NCBI GenBank assembly: GCA_025200525.1 | Contig: CM045762.1 | Span: forward strand, 2,790,001-2,854,000 | Origin: Camellia lanceoleosa | Lineage: Eukaryota > Streptophyta > Magnoliopsida > Ericales > Theaceae | Direction of reading: 5' to 3' | Length of the DNA: 64,000 nucleotides | In this document: positions 60,010 through 64,000 of the stretch, piece by piece | Position numbering within the stretch: position 1 is the first letter of the stretch | How the letters are laid out: every line of letters starts with the position of its first letter | The notes under the pieces: generated by a model | What the model was told of the DNA's origin: nothing | The model's input: the letters and a program-made list of their open reading frames with translations, nothing else | The model's database searches: none | Program-made: the position numbers and the translations under genes

Positions 60010-61226
60010 TTGTTGCCAAGTTTGAATGGAGCCAGGTGTAAGGTTGATATACCATACAAATGCTCCCCCAGTTAGAGAATTTGGAAATAATCTCGCTTCA
60101 TGTAGTCATGATTAGTGAATTCACCACATTGAAAATGAATCGGCAATGTGCTCTCATCATGATTGATTTCCGCCCATAGAATAGGTAAAATCTGTATTCT
60201 CAATCCTCTTGGGTATTCATGTACCCTATCTACCCATTCTCGGGTATGGTTTTCAGATATCTGAGTCTGGACCCCCCGAGCCATCGGTCCACACATCTCC
60301 CTAACAATATCAGCAATTTGGTCCCTAGGGACCATATTTTGTGCTTGCTGAACCACTACTGGAGGGACAAACACAGGGTTTGGTGGACAAACTTGCGCCT
60401 GTGGTCCTCTTGGTCCATAAGGTGGTACATTTGAGACTAGTTGCCCCTGTGGTGCAGGTTGCTGTTGGGGGTATGGGTAACCCCTTTGAGCTTGTCCTGC
60501 GAAAGGACCTGTGAAAGGTGTTGGAACAGGTGTTGTGTCCCTTCCATTTGTGAGAAAACCTTCCAACCCCCCGGGTATAAATTCGAATAAGGGATTATTA
60601 TACCCCCTAGTGCCAGGTATGGCTTCGAACATGGGATTTGCCACCATTCTTATGCCAGTTTCTTGTATTTGGCCAGATCCACCAACTTGTGTGGCTTCAT
60701 TGTTGAGTACTGAGGCATTTTGGCCTACTACAGGCCTCGAAATGGGTTCATACCAAGACTAAGGCGGTGGTCTTTCATAGTTCTGAGTACTAGTCTGACC
60801 ATTAGATTGTCCATTAACTTACATAGGCTGTTTTTCCCTAGCCAATCTTTGCTGAGGGACATTTAAAATTTCCTCTGTGTGTCTTGTATTTGTTGGTTGG
60901 TGGTTATTCATTCGATCCAAAAAGGATGTTACCCACATTTCCATTATGTTCATTAATTGTTATCCCATAGCATCTACTAAGCCATCCCATGGATTTATTG
61001 GCTGAGTAGATGGAACGGTGGATGGTCCAATTCCTTGGTTTCGTCCAATATTATAAACATATGGTTCTTGTCCAGAAGTGTTGGTCTGTTCGACCATAGG
61101 TTCTGATAACATGGGAGTTTTCACAGGATGTGTTACCACATTATCCTCTAGGTTCGGTATTTCTACCTCTCCTTCTACGCCTTCTTCCAGACGTTCATTT
61201 TCTCCTTGTCGTCTTCGTCTAGCCAT
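60010..61226 (-). pseudogene. Gag N-terminal region of the Tat-type element (broken)
   Basis: Begins at ATG 61226 (MARRRRQGENERLEEGVEGE) close to the leader. It runs to a stop near 60960, resumes in the same frame at 60647 with a Pro/Gln-rich stretch (PYPQQQPAPQGQ, PYGPRGPQAQVCPP) and continues to 60072 (LRIQILPILWAEI, TNHDYMKRDYFQIL). The Pro/Gln-rich spacer followed by the Gag core is typical of Tat-type Gag. Confidence 0.6.
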
Positions 61227-61260
61227 TTTAATTGGTCCCACCGGGCGTGCCAAAAATATA

Positions 61261-62035
61261 TGTTGGCTTTTTGGCTTTTCGAAGGGTATTTTTGTAAATC
61301 TTGGCGAAGGCAAGAAGGATCAATCAGTCCCATGTAAATTATAATTGCCAACCAATTATCGATGATTGTGTTTTAGTTCTTTCAAATTTCAATGAAGAGG
61401 ACTTTTACCGTGGCTTAACTTAGGAGAAATTAAGAGAAATAACAGTTAATATAAAGAACAATCAAGTATTTCATTAAAATGAACACTTACAATAGTTCAA
61501 ACTCAAACTCGAAGAGGTTTACAAAGAATCTACTTGAATCTACTTGAAACTACTCCTATGAATCGAAGTGCAGTGCGGGTATTTAAAGTGCAGGTATATA
61601 AAGAACAGGTATTTAAAGTACAGGAAATGTAAAACTGGAAAAGAAAATATGAAGTAAAGACTCGTTTGTATGATCTGTATCCGGGCTTTTTTTCTCGGGG
61701 CTTCTTGCTATTTATACTTGTCAAGGATGACTTTCGAACCGCCGAATCGAACCATCTTTCTCCATGATCACGATCATGCTGCCTTAGAAGTAGTCCCACT
61801 ACGCCATTACTTGCAGTTGGGCTTCCCTCCTGTATTTGAATTTGAATATGGGTAACCGTTGAAGCCACGTCACCTTGCATCTCTTTACTGATCTAGTGCT
61901 ACTCAGATCACTTGAGAACCAATATTCATTGCCACGTGTACGATTAAGATCGAAGATTAGAATCATCTTCCCATAATACCCTTATTCTGTCACGTGTCGA
62001 ATTGTAATTGGCTTTTACAAAATATGTAGCCAACA
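61261..62035 (-). repeat. 5' LTR of the Tat-type element
   Basis: 775 bp, TGTTGGCTTT to GCCAACA. Minus-strand transcription would start here and run leftward into gag. Confidence 0.85.
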
Positions 62036-64000
62036 CCTATATTTATTTTTTATTTATTTATCACATCCTTAAAGGTCTTTAAAATTCTAAAATTACAAAC
62101 TCTCTATCATTGTTGAAATTTGAAAGCCAATAGATTGTACTTTGCTGCTATATGCATATATCTATCTCTTGTCCCACTCCAATATAGTGATTGTTCACAT
62201 TTTGTCTTTCTCAACAACTGCTTGATCAATGCCCCAGTTTACTTACATTCTCCTTTATTGGTTTTTGTAAAAATGGAATAGACCTTAGAGAGTGTGTGTG
62301 AAAGAAATTTCTCACTATTGGCAATATATGCTGTCAGCTTCTGAGTCTCTCTCTGCCACTATGATTCACTATTTTCACGCGTCTCTAACCCGGACTGTTT
62401 GATTTTGTTTGGTGCAATTTATACAATTGTTGATAATTTTTTTAAATTTTGATCATACCTATTAAAGTGATTAGTGAAATTTTTTGCTTATAATTTATGA
62501 GACAAACAATTTAAATAAGTTGATTATCCAAAAATTAAGAAAAATATACATTTAATTTCTTTTTTTTTTTTTTTGACTATTTACTTTTAACTTGAAAAGA
62601 ATTACACAAAACATGTCCGCTATTAGCGCTTGGACAAAACCCTTTGGCACACAGGTGATCCCCCTTCCCATAATGTGCATATTTGGCGGTCGAAAAAGTA
62701 AATATTAGCAAACGAAAAAAAGAAAAAAGAAAAGAAAAAAACATTTTTGGTACATATAAAATAATTTTTATGGGCACATGTGAATTTGGTTTGGATAAAA
62801 GGGATTGTCACTTTCTCTTGAGTCATTTGCTTTATTGGTACATGGTGGTCATTGGGTCGTTCTCTTCATCTCCTTATTATCAGCTAAGAGTGATCTATCT
62901 CTCAAACATTATAAACTTTGAAACAAGAAAAGAGATGCCCCCATTGAGATGATTGATTACAGAATTTATCACTTAACCTAAGAAAGACACGTTTCTTTTT
63001 GCCTCTTCTTCTGCCAAAACGCGTAAAAGGGACTGAAAGGAGAAGTTATTCGGTGATCCTCGTTTCATGCACGGCCACATAGTGCCCAAAGTGAATTGTG
63101 ATTGATAAAAATGATGGAACTCATGATTTCATATTAACTAATTGAAGAATATGAGAAGACATGATAAATTGTAATTGGTCTAAAACAAAGTCACCTAGTG
63201 CCCGTCACATAGTGCCCATGGACTACGATATAATTTTTTTAACTGAAAGAGGAAGGCTCATTACTTCTTGCAATTACTCTTGTATTTCTCTTCTTCTTTT
63301 TTTTCTTTTTTTCTTTTTTTTTCCCATAAGGTTAAACATGATGTGTTTATAATGTTATATATAAATTTGTAGGAAATTGATAAATGAGAAAAATGGGTTG
63401 AATTTAAAAATTGATTTAAACAGTTGTGGAGTTTTAATTTAGCAGTGATAATTTTATGAGCATTCTTGAAAAGGAGAAGAAAAAAAAAATAGTGACAATT
63501 TTAATTATGAGATATTTGATTCATATAAAGAAAATCCTACAAATCAAGAAGTCGGACAGAGGGCCTTAGACGGCTCGAAAATAGAGGAGCATTGAAACTA
63601 AGGGGATTCAAAGATGTTATTTTTTCGAGCGGTGGTGCTACATGCACCAATTAGTATATAAACTAGTGTACCAATTAGTATTATGATATCATTAATATCC
63701 TTATTTATTATACAAATTACAAATACCCAAAACCTCTAAAATTATGTTACATCATCTGTTGGTACACTAGTGTGTACACTAATTAATACATATAATATTA
63801 TTCTTTTTCAATATGGACTTAATTTATAGTCCAATCATATCCTACCAAGAGTATAGCAACAAAGCGCTGGTAGTCCAAGATTCAATAAATCCCTAGTGAC
63901 AGATGTTATACACAGCTTCAAGAGTAAAATTCTTGCCGACTACAAAAAAATGTAAAAAAATCACCATCATGTTAAGTTAGCCATTGAACTCATACTCGTT

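Larger units (their letters stand above)
56050..62035 (-). mobile_element. Non-autonomous Tat-type Ty3/gypsy LTR element, TSD CCTAT
   Basis: A 5,986-bp element with LTRs 56050-56832 (783 bp) and 61261-62035 (775 bp), termini TGTTGGC...GCCAACA and perfect 5-bp duplications CCTAT at 56045-56049 and 62036-62040. Orientation is minus. Beside the right LTR the minus strand reads TTTTTGGCACGCCCGGTGGG (leader/primer-binding region). Beside the left LTR it reads ACGGGGGGTAA, a polypurine tract. Gag is present (61226 to 59260, minus), but protease, reverse transcriptase and integrase are absent. An antisense ORF (57016-58443, plus) lies just inside the 3' LTR. It is inserted only in the right palindrome arm. 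Confidence 0.85.
53881..64000 (-). repeat. Right arm of large inverted repeat (with 6-kb insertion)
   Basis: Reverse complement of 48572-52701. Leaving out the 5,986-bp LTR element at 56050-62035 and one 5-bp duplication gives 4,129 bp, one base from the left arm length. Small indels and a few substitutions occur, for example near 63195-63235. The similarity does not end within the window; 64000 pairs with 48572. Confidence 0.9.

Noticed and set aside
1..64000. CRISPR arrays, bacterial operons, rRNA genes, organelle DNA
   Set aside because: None seen. Repeats are all explained by retroelements, MITEs, microsatellites or the inverted duplication, and no organelle gene sequence was recognised.

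Overview
The window is nuclear DNA of a flowering plant, most likely a eudicot. The evidence is an intron-rich plant gene, a CLE peptide gene, Ty1/copia and Tat/Ogre-type Ty3/gypsy retroelements, an RTE-type LINE, and Stowaway and hAT elements. There are no operons, no CRISPR array and no rRNA genes. Most of the sequence is mobile DNA. Only two host genes can be supported: a split UTP23 gene and an intact CLE-type signalling peptide gene.

Layout. 1-13903 is a pile of long LTRs (about 3.4 to more than 4.4 kb each) of one Tat/Ogre-like family, some on the + strand (1-4381, 4382-6282) and some on the - strand (6758-13903, itself split by a solo LTR at 8233-11605 with a 5-bp target duplication). 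13904-15316 is spacer with a foldback MITE. 15317-24250 is a decayed Ty1/copia element on the + strand. Its reverse transcriptase is split by another 3.9-kb LTR of the same Tat-like family (19301-23212, duplication GCTAT). 24251-28690 holds an orphan promoter/5'-UTR-like stretch, a small tandem repeat, and a 2.4-kb non-autonomous hAT element inserted in that repeat.

28690-47377 is probably one host locus, UTP23 (PIN-like rRNA-processing factor). The coding exons are 34046-34236, 34372-34452, 34688-34808, 36566-36865 and 47291-47362/47377. A possible non-coding first exon near 28690-28977 would place a 5'-truncated RTE LINE (29857-32724, 14-bp duplication) in a 5'-UTR intron. A Stowaway MITE lies in intron 3. 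Intron 4 is about 10.4 kb and contains a - strand Ty1/copia element, itself disrupted by a TIR element carrying a fragment of an IQD gene and by a further Tat-like LTR fragment.

A CLE precursor of 86 codons lies at 48199-48459. Just 3' of it begins a very large inverted repeat: left arm 48572-52701, a 1.2-kb spacer, and right arm 53881-64000, which runs off the end of the window. The arms are nearly identical where compared by eye. The right arm alone contains a 5,986-bp Tat-type LTR element (56050-62035, duplication CCTAT). That element has gag but no pol and carries an antisense ORF. The left arm preserves the empty site. If the inverted duplication continues past the window, a second, inverted CLE gene is expected shortly beyond position 64000.

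No new multi-gene system was found. The most interesting points are the CLE-associated palindrome with its insertion and divergence paradox, the antisense ORF of the pol-less element, the captured IQD fragment, and the expansion of UTP23 by nested elements.
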